Below are positions 1 to 11,546 of a DNA stretch of 64,000 nucleotides, one piece after another. The number at the start of each line of letters is the position of its first letter. Within the stretch, counting starts at the first letter, position 1. The notes under the pieces were generated by a model. It saw only the letters and a list, made by a program, of their open reading frames with translations. It did no database searches and was not told the origin of the DNA. This DNA comes from Vagococcus penaei (GTDB lineage Bacteria > Bacillota > Bacilli > Lactobacillales > Vagococcaceae): assembly GCF_001998885.1 (NCBI RefSeq), contig NZ_CP019609.1, positions 682,001-746,000 of the forward strand. Direction: 5' to 3'. The translations under genes and the position numbers were made by a program.

Positions 1-191
1 TGATCTTTTAGCAAACTAAAAATACGTCTAGCAATCGCTGCGTTTTCTGTTTGAATATTAAGTACAAACTGTCGATTTACCAATGAAACAGCACCATTCA
101 TTCGAATTAATGCTGCTAATTCAGCTTTAGCATGCTCTTTGTGAACTTCCAATGTGGTCAGTTCTTTTTTCACATCCGATGCAAAAGACAT
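1..191 (-). CDS. whiA: WhiA-family DNA-binding protein, N-terminal part (runs off window)
   Basis: Only the first 63 or so residues are in the window. They read [16 protein letters not shown] and then a segment rich in Ala/Leu with [11 protein letters not shown], the typical start of WhiA, a homing-endonuclease-like plus HTH protein linked to cell division and chromosome segregation in Gram-positives. The ATG lies 20 nt after the yvcK stop, preceded by a GGGAGTGAGTCAGG-like ribosome site on the minus strand. It follows rapZ and yvcK in the same direction, the conserved Firmicutes order. The C-terminal HTH cannot be judged because it lies beyond position 1. Confidence 0.9.
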   Translation of the reverse strand, partial: MSFASDVKKELTTLEVHKEHAKAELAALIRMNGAVSLVNRQFVLNIQTENAAIARRIFSLLKD

Positions 192-211
192 CCTGACTCA
201 CTCCCTTACTC

Positions 212-1204
212 TTAATATTTGGTACCAAATACCAACCTAAATAATTCTTCAACAACTTTGTTACCGTCGTGAAAAACTCCGCCATCACGTAATTCTAAAA
301 AATCGGCTGAGATTACTCGACAGCCTTCATCACGAAGCCCTTGAAAATCATGACGGACTTGAACTAAGTATTCATCATAGATTTCAAAATCCATATAGCC
401 ATCCGGAATCGGTTCAGTATTTACTAATACCGTATCAATAAACGGTGTCTTCAAATGACGGTGTAAAACACGAATATGATCGGCATCCGAAAATTGCTCA
501 GTTTCGCCTTTCTGAGTCATAATATTGCAAATGTAGACAACTTCTGCATGACTCCGGACAAGTGCATCACCGATTTTCTCAATCATTAAGTTTGGTAAAA
601 TACTCGTATACAAACTACCAGGACCTAAAACAACCATATCAGCTTCTTCAATCGCTGATACTACTTTACGTGACGGTTCAACTGGCCCATCCCCATCAGT
701 ATTACTAACATAGACGTAATCAATATTTTTCCGGGCCTTTGCAATTGCGGATTCACCAGATAAAATTGTACCATCTTCAAATTTTGCATGAAGTGTCATT
801 GATTGTTCAGAAGCAGGATAGATATGGCCATCCACATGCATAAACTTAGTTAGTAATTGAATAGCTTCGTATGTGCTATTACGCATTTCTGATAATGCCG
901 CAATAATTAAGTTACCAATTGTGTGATTAGCTAAAAAATCATCTTCATCACGGAATCGATACTGAAAAATATCTTCCACTAACTGTGGCATATCAGATAG
1001 GGAAACTAAAACATTCCGTAAATCTCCTGGCGGACTCATTTTCATACTCTCACGTAATAACCCACTACTTCCACCATCATCTGCAACAGTTACTATCGCC
1101 GTAATATCAGCACTTTGATTGCGCAAAGCCTTCAAAATAACTGGAAGTCCTGTACCACCACCAATCACGACAATCTTCGGTTTTCTAATTCGGTACGTTT
1201 TCAT
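212..1204 (-). CDS. yvcK: YvcK/GlmR family gluconeogenesis and cell-wall factor
   Basis: A 330-residue protein of the YvcK/GlmR (CofD-like fold) family, which in Bacillus binds UDP-sugars and channels carbon to peptidoglycan precursors during gluconeogenic growth. The N-terminus shows the nucleotide-binding IGGGTGLP motif (about residues 14-21) and then [14 protein letters not shown] and NHTIGNL are the other conserved family blocks. Length is normal for the family. Its ATG overlaps the rapZ stop by four bases (ATGA), so the two are translationally coupled in a rapZ-yvcK-whiA operon. Identification is from sequence motifs plus the conserved gene order. Confidence 0.96.
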   Translation of the reverse strand: MKTYRIRKPKIVVIGGGTGLPVILKALRNQSADITAIVTVADDGGSSGLLRESMKMSPPGDLRNVLVSLSDMPQLVEDIFQYRFRDEDDFLANHTIGNLIIAALSEMRNSTYEAIQLLTKFMHVDGHIYPASEQSMTLHAKFEDGTILSGESAIAKARKNIDYVYVSNTDGDGPVEPSRKVVSAIEEADMVVLGPGSLYTSILPNLMIEKIGDALVRSHAEVVYICNIMTQKGETEQFSDADHIRVLHRHLKTPFIDTVLVNTEPIPDGYMDFEIYDEYLVQVRHDFQGLRDEGCRVISADFLELRDGGVFHDGNKVVEELFRLVFGTKY

Positions 1205-2097
1205 GAGCGATTTACGGTCTCCTTCCTTTTACCAACATCTCGGTGCGTAATATTTGTAGCATAGTCGGCTGAAATCCTTTTTCCTAACCGCTCCGTTAGT
1301 GCAACTGAACGGTGCTGACCACCTGTACAACCAATCGCAATGGTTAAATTCATCTTACCTTCTTTAACGTATCCAGGTAAAATACTTAAAATTAAAGCCT
1401 CATATTTTTGATAAAAATCTTCTGTCATCTCTGAATCCATGACGTAATCATATACTGGTTGGTCCATCCCATTTAACGGGCGTAATTCAGCCACATAATG
1501 TGGGTTCGGTAAAAAACGAACGTCCATTACTATATCAGCATCAATTGGTAAACCATACTTAAAGCCAAAAGATACTACTTGCACATGAAACGTTGATTCA
1601 TTTGTTGACGTAAAATTAGCAATAATTTGTTCGCGCAGTTGACGTGGTGCTAAATTAGTCGTATCAATCACTAACTGAGCTTCAGCTTTTAACTCTTTTA
1701 AAAGTTCACGTTCCCGAGCGATACCCTCAGTCACTAAACCATCCATTGCTAATGGATGAGCACGTCGTGTTTCTTTATAACGTGAAACTAACTCTTTATC
1801 TGAAGCATCTAAAAACATCACAGTTGTATCAACTAATTTAGTATTTTCAATTTCGATTAACATGCTTTGAATTTCTTCAAAAAAAGCACGTGAGCGTAAG
1901 TCAATCACCAAAGCAATTTTCGTAATTTTTCCAGATTCTTTAATTAATTCCCAAAATTTTGGTATTAAACTTGGAGGTAAATTATCAATACAGAAAAATC
2001 CCATATCTTCAAAACTTTGAATGGCGACGGTTTTACCAGCACCACTCATCCCAGTGATGACAACTAATTGTAAACTATCTATTTGTTTTTCTGACAT
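1201..2097 (-). CDS. rapZ: RapZ/YvcJ P-loop nucleotide-binding protein
   Basis: About 298 residues. The Walker A motif GMSGAGKT lies near the N-terminus, followed by DNLPPSLI and, in the C-terminal half, [19 protein letters not shown] and the [11 protein letters not shown] signature of the RapZ family (YvcJ in Bacillus, a GTP-binding protein; in Escherichia coli an RNA adaptor controlling glmS). I start at the ATG at 2097, not the GTG nine bases earlier, because AAGGAG sits six to eight bases before the ATG while the GTG overlaps it. First visible gene of the rapZ-yvcK-whiA operon. Confidence 0.95.
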   Translation of the reverse strand: MSEKQIDSLQLVVITGMSGAGKTVAIQSFEDMGFFCIDNLPPSLIPKFWELIKESGKITKIALVIDLRSRAFFEEIQSMLIEIENTKLVDTTVMFLDASDKELVSRYKETRRAHPLAMDGLVTEGIARERELLKELKAEAQLVIDTTNLAPRQLREQIIANFTSTNESTFHVQVVSFGFKYGLPIDADIVMDVRFLPNPHYVAELRPLNGMDQPVYDYVMDSEMTEDFYQKYEALILSILPGYVKEGKMNLTIAIGCTGGQHRSVALTERLGKRISADYATNITHRDVGKRKETVNRS

Positions 2098-2201
2098 ACT
2101 AGTCACTCCTTCTCTACATGAACTTATCTATTATAACATACCTGGTGTATCATAAGATATAGTGAAAAATTTACTGACTCAACTAACTAATTAGTAGATA
2201 T

Positions 2202-2236
2202 AAAAAAACGAGCTAAGCATAGTGAGCTTAACTCGT
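2202..2236 (-). terminator. Rho-independent terminator of aspD
   Basis: Read on the minus strand, arms ACGAGTTAAGC and GCTTAGCTCGT (one G-U pair) enclose a short loop and are followed by seven U. It lies directly after the aspD stop codon. Confidence 0.85.
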
Positions 2237-2248
2237 CATAACAATCAT

Positions 2249-3859
2249 TTAACTAATTTGTTGCTGCTTTTTATAAGCCATCCAGTCTTCTTTCAAGTAC
2301 TCAGATAACCGTAAAATTCGTTTACCTACTTCAAGGTAATCATCAGTATCTAAGTTAGCTAGAGAAATGCGAATTGCCCATGGTTTACTACCAAAAGCAT
2401 CACTTTTCAACAGCATTAAACGTTCTTTTTCAGCTAAAAGCGTCAGGACTTTAGTAATCGTCCAACGATTAGTTAAATAAGCAGCAAAGTCTGCTCCAAA
2501 ACGCTTTTCGAGCCAATCGCTAACGTCAACTTCTACATAATAAGCTGTATTCAAAGCCGGAAAGAGTTCGTCTATCTCTAACATATCCAACAGTAATTTT
2601 TCTCGAATATGACAAATTGACATAACCTCAGCTTTATAATCGTTACCTTCATCAGATAAACCATATAAACTAAAAAGTGTCATCATTACTTGCTGTACGG
2701 ATGATAGTCCTGCTGCATGGTTTAAAACAACCGAACGACTGTCGGCAACTAAACGATCAATAAATAAAATCTCATCAATCTTAGGATGTAGGGCGCTATA
2801 ACGTTTTTGTAAAATCATTTTTTGTGTTAATGGTAACTCTTTTAGTAATCTATCAAAAACATTTTCCTTCGCCACAGCAATTGTACCAATACGCCAACCC
2901 GTTGAGCCAAAATACTTAGAATAAGAATAAATACAAGCTGTATTATAAGGTAATTCAGCAAACAATGATTGAAAATTTTCTACAAACGTCCCGTACACAT
3001 CATCCGTTAAAATCATTAAATTAGGATTATCTTCAGAAACAATTTGTTTCATTTGATCAATGGTTTCTTGACACATTGCATTCGCAGTCGGGTTACTTGG
3101 ATTAACAACAAAAACTGCTTTGATGGAGTCATCTTTTAATTTATCAATTTCCTCTTTGGAATATTGATAACTAATCTTTCCTTCAAAAATAGTCGCCTCT
3201 GCCTTAATTTCTACCACATCAAATTGATATCTAGGTAGATCCATAATTTCCAGATAAGGTGCAAATGTTGGTAATAGTAGCGCAATACGGTCATTTTGAT
3301 TTAATAAATGGTTAGTCAATAACGTATCAAATAAATAACAAATACCGGCAGTTCCACCTTCAACGGCAAAAATATCAAATGCTTCCGTTTGATTGGCGAA
3401 TAGTGACTCATTTAAATACGCTTTAATTGGTTGTTCACAGCCATTCAAACAACGAACTGGCGATGGATAATTATCCCCAATAATATAGTCTAGTATCTTA
3501 TCAAGCCAATCGTGACTATCAAGCCCTAAATAGTCAGGGTTATCTAATAAAATTGTCTTTAAAAATTTAGCTCCTTTGCCTGGCTGTTTCGTTAAAAAAT
3601 CAATGAACCGCTCAAAGCGTCCAGGACTAGGTTCAATCATTCTTGCCATTAATCCTGTTTGTGAAGCCATTGTTTCTTGTGTCGCAAATTGCCCTAGTAA
3701 AAAGAAAGCCTCTCTTGGAGTTGATGCCGTCCAATTAGGATTACCACGACCGGCATTTAGTAATTTTAAATTATTGTGACTGGTTGTTTGAAGTTTCTTC
3801 TCCAAGAATAAATTTAATTCGAATGGACTCAATTCTTCCATTGACTTATCAGATAACAC
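2249..3859 (-). CDS. aspD: Bifunctional aspartate aminotransferase / aspartate 4-decarboxylase
   Basis: A 536-residue fold-type I PLP enzyme. LNAGRGNPNW near the N-terminus, VEGGTAGICYLF, VVNPSNPTANAM and the PLP-lysine block SYSKYFGSTGWRIG identify the long AsdA/AspD branch (ordinary aspartate aminotransferases are about 400 residues). The family converts L-aspartate to L-alanine plus CO2 and also transaminates. The best start is a GTG at 3859 preceded by AAGGTGG at normal spacing. In lactic acid bacteria this enzyme is often paired with the aspartate:alanine antiporter AspT for proton-motive decarboxylation; no aspT is adjacent here. It has its own terminator and lies between rapZ and uvrA as a single gene. 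Confidence 0.88.
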   Translation of the reverse strand: MLSDKSMEELSPFELNLFLEKKLQTTSHNNLKLLNAGRGNPNWTASTPREAFFLLGQFATQETMASQTGLMARMIEPSPGRFERFIDFLTKQPGKGAKFLKTILLDNPDYLGLDSHDWLDKILDYIIGDNYPSPVRCLNGCEQPIKAYLNESLFANQTEAFDIFAVEGGTAGICYLFDTLLTNHLLNQNDRIALLLPTFAPYLEIMDLPRYQFDVVEIKAEATIFEGKISYQYSKEEIDKLKDDSIKAVFVVNPSNPTANAMCQETIDQMKQIVSEDNPNLMILTDDVYGTFVENFQSLFAELPYNTACIYSYSKYFGSTGWRIGTIAVAKENVFDRLLKELPLTQKMILQKRYSALHPKIDEILFIDRLVADSRSVVLNHAAGLSSVQQVMMTLFSLYGLSDEGNDYKAEVMSICHIREKLLLDMLEIDELFPALNTAYYVEVDVSDWLEKRFGADFAAYLTNRWTITKVLTLLAEKERLMLLKSDAFGSKPWAIRISLANLDTDDYLEVGKRILRLSEYLKEDWMAYKKQQQIS

Positions 3860-4071
3860 GTTAAGACCACCTTTTCCTATTTTAATCTATACCAATTGAT
3901 GAAAAAAATTAATTAAATATGTGTTTACTTAATAAATAGTATAACTTATTTTCACAAGAAAACACCACAAAAGTGTTCCTTTTAAAAAAAATTAATGAAT
4001 TTGAGACTTGAGTCATTTTTATCAATAGTAAAACAAACTATACCTATTTTAATACTAGTCGAAGTAAATAC

Positions 4072-4116
4072 AAAAAATGATAGATACAGTTAATCGCTAT
4101 ATCTATCATTTTTATT
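4072..4116 (-). terminator. Terminator of the uvrBA operon
   Basis: Arms ATGATAGATA and TATCTATCAT with a 13-nt loop and a U-rich tail on the minus strand, about 70 bases after the uvrA stop. Apart from this hairpin, the 325-base gap between aspD and uvrA (3860-4184) holds only AT-rich sequence with the presumed aspD promoter. Confidence 0.85.
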
Positions 4117-4184
4117 ATCTTACACTACTCATAAGTAGTTAAAATTTAAACACATCTGCTCAATTAAAAGAAGTTAACATTAAA

Positions 4185-7004
4185 TTATTTCATAACCTCT
4201 TTCAAATATTGACCAGTAAAACTTTCTTCAACTTGACAGACATCTTCTGGTGTACCAATCGTGACAATCGTACCCCCGCCATCGCCACCTTCTGGGCCTA
4301 AATCAATAATGTGGTCTGCTGTTTTAATGACATCCAAATTGTGCTCAATCACCAATACGGTATTACCTGCATCAACTAAACGGTTTAAAACAACCAATAA
4401 ACGACTAATATCATCAGCATGTAAGCCCGTTGTCGGCTCATCAAGAATGTAGAAATTTTTACCCGTTGAGCGCTTATGTAACTCACTCGCTAATTTCATT
4501 CGTTGTGCTTCACCACCTGATAATGTCGTTGCGGACTGACCAAGTTTGACATAGCCAAGACCAACATCAACAATTGTCTGTAATTTACGGTGAATCTTAG
4601 GGATAGCTTGGAAGAATGGAACAGCTTCTTCGACACGCATTTCTAAGATATCAGCAATATTCTTACCCTTATATTTTACTTCTAACGTTTCAGAATTATA
4701 TCGCTTGCCATGACAAACTTCACACGGTACATAAACGTCCGGTAAAAAATGCATCTCTATTTTAATAATTCCATCACCACGACACGCTTCACAGCGACCA
4801 CCTTTAACGTTAAAACTAAAGCGACCTTTTTTATACCCACGGACTTTGGCCTCATTTGTTTGCGCAAATAAATCACGCATATCGTCAAAGACGCTCGTAT
4901 AGGTTGCAGGATTACTGCGAGGTGTTCGACCAATCGGACTTTGGTCAATATCAATAATTTTCTCAATTGATTCATAACCAGTAATTGATTTGTATTTACC
5001 AGGTTTTTGAGAATTATGATTGATTTTTTGAGCAAGAGCCCGCTTAAGAATCGAATTGACTAGTGTACTTTTACCAGAACCTGATACACCAGTAACAGCA
5101 ATAAATTCTCCTAATGGAAAATCAACTGAAATATTTTTTAAGTTGTTCTCAGTGGCTCCTTTAATAGTGATTTTTTGACCATTTCCTTGGCGCCGTTCAT
5201 TGGGAATTGGAATCACTTTTTTACCAGATAAATATTGACCAGTTAATGACTTTGGATTATTTTCAACTTCTTGAGGTGTCCCATAAGCCATGACTTCTCC
5301 ACCGTGTTCCCCAGCACCTGGCCCAATATCGATAAGATAATCCGCAGCACGCATTGTATCTTCGTCATGTTCAACTACGATTAACGTGTTACCTAAATCG
5401 CGCATCTTCTTTAACGAATCAATTAATCGATTATTATCACGTTGATGTAAGCCAATAGATGGCTCATCTAATATATACAAAACACCTGATAAATTCGACC
5501 CAATTTGTGTTGCTAGTCGAATTCGTTGTGCCTCCCCACCTGATAACGTTCCAGAAGAACGACTGAGAGTTAGATAACTCAATCCCACATTATTTAAGAA
5601 ACTTAGCCGGTCACCGATTTCTTTAAGAATTGGTTTCGCAATAGTCATCTCTTGTTCACTTAGTGTCAAATATGAGAAATAGTCAACGGATTCACGAATA
5701 GATAAGTTACTAATTTCACCGATATGATGATTATCAACTTTTACAGATAAAGCTTGCTTATTTAACCGATAGCCATGACAGGTCTCACAAGTTAGCTCTG
5801 TCATATAAAGTCGCATTTGGTCACGTGTATAGTCACTATTCGTCTCGTGGTAACGTCGCTTAATATTGGTGACAACACCTTCAAAAGGAATATCTACATC
5901 ACGAACACCACCGAACTCATTTTTATAATGAAAATGAAATAGCTCACCCTCTGAACCATATAAAACAAGTTGTTGATGTTCTTTGGATAACTCGTTAAAT
6001 GGTGTATCAAAATCAATTTTAAATGTCTCACAGGCCTGTTCTAACATTTGTGGGTAATAATTCGAGCTGATGGGATTCCACGGGACAAGAGCCCCTTCAC
6101 GCAAAGTTTTCATTCCATCAGGTACAACTAAGTCAACGTCAACTTCTAATTTGACACTTAGTCCGTCACAGTCTGGACACGCTCCAAATGGCGTATTAAA
6201 TGAAAATAGACGTGGTTCAATTTCACCAACTGTAAACCCACAGTATGGACACGCATAATGCTCACTAAATAAAATTTCCTCTTGTCCAATGACATCAACA
6301 ATTGCGTAACCTTCTGCTAAATGTAAAGCCACCTCAAAAGAGTCAAATAAACGCGAACGAATACCTTCTTTAATTACAATCCGGTCAATGATAATCGCTA
6401 TGTCATGCTTTTTATTTTTTTCCAGTTCGGGAACTTCGGATAAATCATATAGTTCACCATCTACACGTACGCGAACAAAACCTTCTTTTTGAATTTTCTC
6501 AAAGACCTTTTTATGTTGGCCTTTTTTCCCCGTAACAATGGGGGCTAAAATTTGAATTTTGGTCCGTTCTGGTAACTCTAATACTTGGTTTACCATTTGT
6601 TCAGGCGACTGACTTTCAATTGGCGTGCCATCATTAGGACAAATCGGATGACCAACTCGTGCATAAAGTAACCTTAAATAATCATTAATCTCGGTTACAG
6701 TTCCCACTGTTGATCGCGGATTTTTACTCGTTGTTTTTTGGTCGATGGAAATTGCTGGACTTAAGCCTTCGATACTATCAACGTCAGGCTTATCCATTTG
6801 ACCAAGAAATTGGCGAGCGTACGCTGAGAGACTCTCAACGTAACGTCTTTGCCCTTCTGCATATAATGTGTCGAAAGCCAAAGAACTTTTACCTGAACCA
6901 GAAAGACCAGTCACAACGACTAATTTATCTCTAGGAATTGTCACATCAATATCTTTCAGGTTATTTTCACGTGCACCTTTTATAATAATCTTATCATTCG
7001 CCAT
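4185..7004 (-). CDS. uvrA: Excinuclease ABC subunit A
   Basis: A 939-residue UvrA, the damage-sensing ATPase of nucleotide excision repair. Two ABC modules are visible: Walker A GLSGSGKS near residue 33 and GVSGSGKST in the second half, each with an LSGGEAQR signature and a DEPSIGLH or DEPTTGLH Walker B. Zinc-binding pairs CPYC/CPDC and CEAC/CEVC are present. Length is typical. It starts nine bases after uvrB, so the pair forms a uvrB-uvrA operon; the LexA-like box upstream of uvrB suggests SOS control of both. Confidence 0.98.
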   Translation of the reverse strand: MANDKIIIKGARENNLKDIDVTIPRDKLVVVTGLSGSGKSSLAFDTLYAEGQRRYVESLSAYARQFLGQMDKPDVDSIEGLSPAISIDQKTTSKNPRSTVGTVTEINDYLRLLYARVGHPICPNDGTPIESQSPEQMVNQVLELPERTKIQILAPIVTGKKGQHKKVFEKIQKEGFVRVRVDGELYDLSEVPELEKNKKHDIAIIIDRIVIKEGIRSRLFDSFEVALHLAEGYAIVDVIGQEEILFSEHYACPYCGFTVGEIEPRLFSFNTPFGACPDCDGLSVKLEVDVDLVVPDGMKTLREGALVPWNPISSNYYPQMLEQACETFKIDFDTPFNELSKEHQQLVLYGSEGELFHFHYKNEFGGVRDVDIPFEGVVTNIKRRYHETNSDYTRDQMRLYMTELTCETCHGYRLNKQALSVKVDNHHIGEISNLSIRESVDYFSYLTLSEQEMTIAKPILKEIGDRLSFLNNVGLSYLTLSRSSGTLSGGEAQRIRLATQIGSNLSGVLYILDEPSIGLHQRDNNRLIDSLKKMRDLGNTLIVVEHDEDTMRAADYLIDIGPGAGEHGGEVMAYGTPQEVENNPKSLTGQYLSGKKVIPIPNERRQGNGQKITIKGATENNLKNISVDFPLGEFIAVTGVSGSGKSTLVNSILKRALAQKINHNSQKPGKYKSITGYESIEKIIDIDQSPIGRTPRSNPATYTSVFDDMRDLFAQTNEAKVRGYKKGRFSFNVKGGRCEACRGDGIIKIEMHFLPDVYVPCEVCHGKRYNSETLEVKYKGKNIADILEMRVEEAVPFFQAIPKIHRKLQTIVDVGLGYVKLGQSATTLSGGEAQRMKLASELHKRSTGKNFYILDEPTTGLHADDISRLLVVLNRLVDAGNTVLVIEHNLDVIKTADHIIDLGPEGGDGGGTIVTIGTPEDVCQVEESFTGQYLKEVMK

Positions 7005-7012
7005 TTAACTAC

Positions 7013-9007
7013 CTACTTTCCAGATTTCAATTCAAGAATCGCATCACGTAAAGTGGCGGCTTTCTCAAAATCTAATTCTTTTGCAGCTTGTTTCATTTCT
7101 TGCTCCATAGAGAACAAGGTTGCTTCTTTTTCTTCACGTGACATCTCACGATATGTTTGTGTTAAATCATAGGTTTCGTCTTCCTCAGCTACCTTCACAG
7201 CACGAATCAAGTCACGGACTTCTTTAATAATCGTTTTTGGTTCAATACCATGTGCTGTATTATAATCTTCTTGAATCATTCGTCGACGTTTAGTTTCATC
7301 AATTGCTCGGGCCATAGAATCGGTCATTTTATCGGCATACATGATAACTTTTCCGTTAGAATTTCGAGCAGCTCGCCCAATTGTTTGGACTAATGAGCGT
7401 TCACTCCTTAAGAACCCTTCTTTATCAGCATCTAAAATCGCTACTAGCGATACTTCTGGTACATCGATTCCTTCACGTAATAAGTTAATCCCTATTAACA
7501 CATCAAATGTTCCTAAGCGTAGCTCACGGATGATTTCTGTTCGCTCAAGTGTCTTAATATCACTGTGCAGATATTTAACTTTCATGCCTAATTCTTTCAA
7601 GTAATCTGTTAAATCTTCAGACATTTTCTTGGTTAATGTCGTAATAAACACTCGTTCATTTCGGTCAACACGTGCATTAATTTCACCAACCAAATCATCA
7701 ATTTGTCCCATAATCGGACGCACTTCAACTGTTGGATCTAGTAAGCCTGTCGGACGAATAATTTGTTCAACCACTTTATCCGTTCGCTCCATTTCATAGG
7801 GTCCTGGTGTCGCTGAAACGTACATGATTTGGTTGACATGTTTTTCAAACTCTTCCAATTTTAGCGGACGATTATCTAGAGCACTTGGTAAACGGAAACC
7901 ATAGTCCACTAACATTTTTTTCCGTGCCTGGTCACCATTATACATCCCGCGAATTTGTGGCATAGTCACATGTGATTCATCAACAACCATTAAAAAATCA
8001 TCTGGAAAGAAATCAAGTAAAGTATATGGAGCTTCGCCTGGTTGGCGACCGTCCATATGACGTGAGTAGTTTTCAATCCCCGAACAGTAGCCCATTTCAC
8101 GCATCATTTCGATGTCATAATTGGTTCGTTGTTCTAAACGTTGTGCTTCTAATAACTTATTTTCACCTCGAAGTTCTGCTAATCGTTCTTCAAGTTCCTT
8201 TTGAATATTGGCAATTGCTTCTTCCAAATGGTCTTCATTAGTCACAAAGTGAGTCGCTGGGAAAATCGCCACATGCTCACGATCAGCTAAAATTTCGCCC
8301 GTTAATGCGTCAACTTCACGAATTCGATCTATTTCATCACCAAAAAATTCGACACGTAGTGCATGGTCATCACGTGATGCTGGAAAAATTTCGACAACAT
8401 CACCACGCACGCGAAAACGCCCACGCTGAAAATCGATATCATTACGATCAAATTGAATATCAACTAAAGCTCTCAATAATTGATCACGTCCCATTTCCAT
8501 GCCAATTCGTAAAGAAACCACTTGGTTTTGGTACTCATTAGGATCCCCTAATCCATAAATACATGAGACAGATGCCACAACAATGACATCATTTCGTTCT
8601 AGCAAGGCACTCGTCGCTGAATGTCGCAGTTGATCAATTTCATCATTAATACTGGCATCTTTCTCGATATATGTGTCACTCGATGGCACATATGCCTCTG
8701 GTTGATAGTAATCGTAATAACTAACAAAATACTCTACTGCATTATTTGGGAAAAACTCTTTAAATTCACTATACAATTGACCAGCAAGTGTCTTATTATG
8801 AGCAATAACCAAAGTTGGTTTTGTGACCTCTTTAATCACATTTGAGACCGTAAATGTCTTACCAGAACCCGTAACACCTAGTAAAATCTGCTCTTTTTCT
8901 TGATTATTTATATTTGTAACTAAAGTATCAATTGCTTTAGGTTGGTCTCCCGCTGGCGAATACTTAGATACTAGTTCAAAGGGATGACTCATATCTTTTT
9001 CAATCAT
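7013..9007 (-). CDS. uvrB: Excinuclease ABC subunit B
   Basis: A 664-residue UvrB helicase-like damage-verification subunit. Visible are Walker A GVTGSGKT, the beta-hairpin region [12 protein letters not shown], the DESHVT motif II, YVSATPG, the TIGRAAR motif VI and a C-terminal UVR domain (about 625-660, [20 protein letters not shown]) that contacts UvrC. The ATG at 9007 is preceded by AGAGGT at six bases. It is the first gene of uvrBA, divergent from pepC. Confidence 0.98.
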   Translation of the reverse strand: MIEKDMSHPFELVSKYSPAGDQPKAIDTLVTNINNQEKEQILLGVTGSGKTFTVSNVIKEVTKPTLVIAHNKTLAGQLYSEFKEFFPNNAVEYFVSYYDYYQPEAYVPSSDTYIEKDASINDEIDQLRHSATSALLERNDVIVVASVSCIYGLGDPNEYQNQVVSLRIGMEMGRDQLLRALVDIQFDRNDIDFQRGRFRVRGDVVEIFPASRDDHALRVEFFGDEIDRIREVDALTGEILADREHVAIFPATHFVTNEDHLEEAIANIQKELEERLAELRGENKLLEAQRLEQRTNYDIEMMREMGYCSGIENYSRHMDGRQPGEAPYTLLDFFPDDFLMVVDESHVTMPQIRGMYNGDQARKKMLVDYGFRLPSALDNRPLKLEEFEKHVNQIMYVSATPGPYEMERTDKVVEQIIRPTGLLDPTVEVRPIMGQIDDLVGEINARVDRNERVFITTLTKKMSEDLTDYLKELGMKVKYLHSDIKTLERTEIIRELRLGTFDVLIGINLLREGIDVPEVSLVAILDADKEGFLRSERSLVQTIGRAARNSNGKVIMYADKMTDSMARAIDETKRRRMIQEDYNTAHGIEPKTIIKEVRDLIRAVKVAEEDETYDLTQTYREMSREEKEATLFSMEQEMKQAAKELDFEKAATLRDAILELKSGK

Positions 9008-9055
9008 TTAGCTACCTCTTTTCCAGTTTTTTTACACCTTAATAGTGTATCATAG

Positions 9056-9069
9056 CGAACATATTTTCG
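9056..9069 (-). promoter_or_regulatory. LexA/DinR-type SOS box in front of uvrB
   Basis: CGAACATATTTTCG matches the Gram-positive SOS consensus CGAACNNNNGTTCG at all but one position. It sits between a TATGAT -10 (9049-9054, minus strand) and a weak -35, about 50 bases upstream of the uvrB start. Binding by LexA is inferred from the match and from uvrB being a standard SOS gene. Confidence 0.75.
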
Positions 9070-9171
9070 CCATTATCGTTGCTCTATTTTACAAAAAATT
9101 CATACCATTAGACTATGATTTTTATTTAAAAAGAGTACAATAAGATGTAATAACTTAGAAAGGGTGTTTAT

Positions 9172-10506
9172 ATGAGTCAAGAAATTTCTTTAGAACAAAT
9201 CAAACAATACGATGACAACTTTACGTCATCAATTAATCATCTAACAAGCCAACGTGCTGTTATGAAAAATGGTATCTTAGCAGCCTCTTCAGACAGTCAA
9301 GCAGCTATTGATAATACGCCCGTTTTCTCAATAGATTTAGATACTGGTAAAGTTGCCAATCAAAAACAAAGTGGACGTTGTTGGATGTTTGCTGCGCTAA
9401 ATACTTTCCGTTTCCAAATTCAACAAGACTTTCATTTAAAACATTTTGAATTATCACAAAACTATACGTTCTTTTGGGATAAATTTGAAAAAGCTAATTA
9501 CTTTTATGAAAATATTTTGAATACAGCTGATGAGCCTTTAACTAGTCGTAAAGTGAGTTTTTTACTACAAACCCCTCAACAAGATGGTGGTCAATGGGAC
9601 ATGATGGTCGCCATTATTCAAAAATATGGTCTTGTACCAAAATCAGTTATGCCTGAATCATTCAATAGCTCTATGAGTCGTGAATTAAATACTTATTTAA
9701 ACAAAAAATTACGTAAAGATGCGAACACATTACGCCAATTAGTCGCAAATGGTGCAACTGAAACAGATATTACAAATGCGAAAAGCCACATGTTAAATGA
9801 TGTCTATTCATTTCTATGTACAAGTTTAGGAACACCACCAAAAACATTTGATTTTGCTTTTCGTGATGATAATAATGAATTCCATCATTTCGAAAATCTA
9901 ACACCACATACCTTCTACGACCAATTTATTGGACGGGACTTATCTGAATACGTCAGTGTCATCAACGCACCTACTGCTGACAAACCTTATAATCAATTAT
10001 ATACCGTTGAAATGCTTGGCTCAGTTGTTGGTGGCAAAGAAGTCCGTCATTTAAACCTTGATATTGAGACCTTCAAAAAATTGGCCATTGCACAACTTAA
10101 AACTGGTGAAGACGTTTGGTTTGGCTGTGATGTCGGCCAATCATCAACACGCGATACCGGTATCATGGCACTGAACACATACAACGTCAATGAAACGTTT
10201 GGCTTTGATTTTGATATGACAAAAGCTGAACGCTTAGATTACGGAGAAAGCCTTATGACCCACGCAATGGTTTTAACAGGTGTTAATCTTGTTGATGACC
10301 AACCAACTAAATGGAAAGTTGAAAATAGCTGGGGAGATAAAGTTGGAGACAAAGGCTACTTTGTGATGAGTGATGACTGGTTAAATGAATATACTTATCA
10401 AGTCGTTATCAATAAAAAATTCTTATCGGCAGAACTGCAAGCTATTCTTGAAGCCGATGATGTGACAGTTTTAAGTCCTTGGGATCCAATGGGGGCCCTA
10501 GCTTAA
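9172..10506 (+). CDS. pepC: Aminopeptidase C (C1B cysteine peptidase, bleomycin hydrolase family)
   Basis: A 444-residue cytoplasmic cysteine aminopeptidase that in lactic acid bacteria releases N-terminal residues from casein-derived or other peptides. The papain-like triad is visible: Cys70 in QKQSGRCWMFAALN, His364 in LMTHAMVLTGV and Asn385 in KVENSWGDK. There is no signal peptide. The C-terminus ends in Ala, as in the family, where the tail occupies the active-site cleft of the hexamer. AAAGGGTG precedes the ATG. Monocistronic, ending at a strong hairpin shared with the convergent gene. Confidence 0.96.
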   Translation: MSQEISLEQIKQYDDNFTSSINHLTSQRAVMKNGILAASSDSQAAIDNTPVFSIDLDTGKVANQKQSGRCWMFAALNTFRFQIQQDFHLKHFELSQNYTFFWDKFEKANYFYENILNTADEPLTSRKVSFLLQTPQQDGGQWDMMVAIIQKYGLVPKSVMPESFNSSMSRELNTYLNKKLRKDANTLRQLVANGATETDITNAKSHMLNDVYSFLCTSLGTPPKTFDFAFRDDNNEFHHFENLTPHTFYDQFIGRDLSEYVSVINAPTADKPYNQLYTVEMLGSVVGGKEVRHLNLDIETFKKLAIAQLKTGEDVWFGCDVGQSSTRDTGIMALNTYNVNETFGFDFDMTKAERLDYGESLMTHAMVLTGVNLVDDQPTKWKVENSWGDKVGDKGYFVMSDDWLNEYTYQVVINKKFLSAELQAILEADDVTVLSPWDPMGALA

Positions 10507-10521
10507 ATAAAACACACTAAA

Positions 10522-10566
10522 TAAAAAAGGTTACTAGTGCTTCATTCGCACTAGTAACCTTTTTTA
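10522..10566. terminator. Bidirectional terminator between pepC and the LCP gene
   Basis: Perfect arms AAAAAAGGTTACTAGTGC and GCACTAGTAACCTTTTTT around a 7-base loop. A-run and U-run on both sides fit termination of both convergent genes. Confidence 0.93.
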
Positions 10567-10574
10567 GCTGTTGT

Positions 10575-11546
10575 CTATTTTAATTGTCCTTGTAAGATAG
10601 TTTGCACACGTTGTAACTCTACTTCTGGTATTTCTTGATAAGAGATATCATCAATCCAAACGCCTTCACCTTGTAAAGTTTCTTGTTGAATAGTGCTAAA
10701 TGAACTACGGTAATCCATAGCAATCTTAATCATCTCATCCCAACTTAAATCAGTTTGCATATTATCCTCAATCGCTCTTAAAATATCCTTGTATTGAGAA
10801 ATACCTTTTAAACTCAAACCTTTTTGGGCAATCGCTTCAACTACTTCACGTTGACGATCTTGGCGACCATAGTCACCTTTTGGATCTTCATAACGCATTC
10901 TTGTATATGCTAAAGCCTCCTTACCATTCAACTTATTTTTACCTTTTTTAAACGTGTAACCATCTTGCTTAAACTCAAACTTATTATTTACTTCAACACC
11001 ATCCACAGCGTTGACTAAATCTTCAAATCCTTCCATATTCAACCATACATAATGGTCTAACGGAATGTCTAATAATTTTTCAGTTGAACTCATCGCCATC
11101 GATTCTTGACCGAAAGCATACGCATGTGCTAACTTATCTAATTGTCCATTGTTGTATCCAACGATTTCCGTTCTAGTATCTCGTGGTAAACTAACTAAAG
11201 TTGTTTTCTGTTCTTTTGGATTCACTGTTGCTACCATTATTGTATCTGAGCGGCCTAAATCTTTACGTCCAAAATCACCGGTATCAATCCCCATCAGTAA
11301 GACAGAAAAAGGTTTACCATTCTCGATGTTATCCTTGTCGGCTTGTCCAACAGGATACTCACGTTTACCACCAGCAGGTTTACTAACCTTATTAGCAACG
11401 CTTCTAACATCCATATATGTTTTCGCAACAAAACCGCCAGCACCAATCAAAATAACACCTAAAATAATTACTAATGTTATGAACACTTTTTTCAGTGGTG
11501 TTGCCTTTTGTTTTTCTTTTTTTAAATCTGCTCTTTTTTTCCCCAT
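10575..11546 (-). CDS. LytR-CpsA-Psr (LCP) family cell-wall polymer ligase
   Basis: About 323 residues: a Lys-rich cytoplasmic tail, one membrane segment (about 20-42, VFITLVIILGVILIGAGGFVA), then an extracellular LCP domain with LLMGIDTGDFGRKDLGRSDTIM, the SLPRDTRTEI block and YTRMRYEDPKGDYGRQDRQREVV, which carry the Asp and Arg residues that bind the polyprenyl-pyrophosphate and metal. LCP enzymes move teichoic acid or polysaccharide from lipid carrier to peptidoglycan. I start at the ATG at 11546 because AAGGAGA lies seven bases before it; the ATG 18 bases upstream lacks such a site. Confidence 0.93.
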   Translation of the reverse strand: MGKKRADLKKEKQKATPLKKVFITLVIILGVILIGAGGFVAKTYMDVRSVANKVSKPAGGKREYPVGQADKDNIENGKPFSVLLMGIDTGDFGRKDLGRSDTIMVATVNPKEQKTTLVSLPRDTRTEIVGYNNGQLDKLAHAYAFGQESMAMSSTEKLLDIPLDHYVWLNMEGFEDLVNAVDGVEVNNKFEFKQDGYTFKKGKNKLNGKEALAYTRMRYEDPKGDYGRQDRQREVVEAIAQKGLSLKGISQYKDILRAIEDNMQTDLSWDEMIKIAMDYRSSFSTIQQETLQGEGVWIDDISYQEIPEVELQRVQTILQGQLK

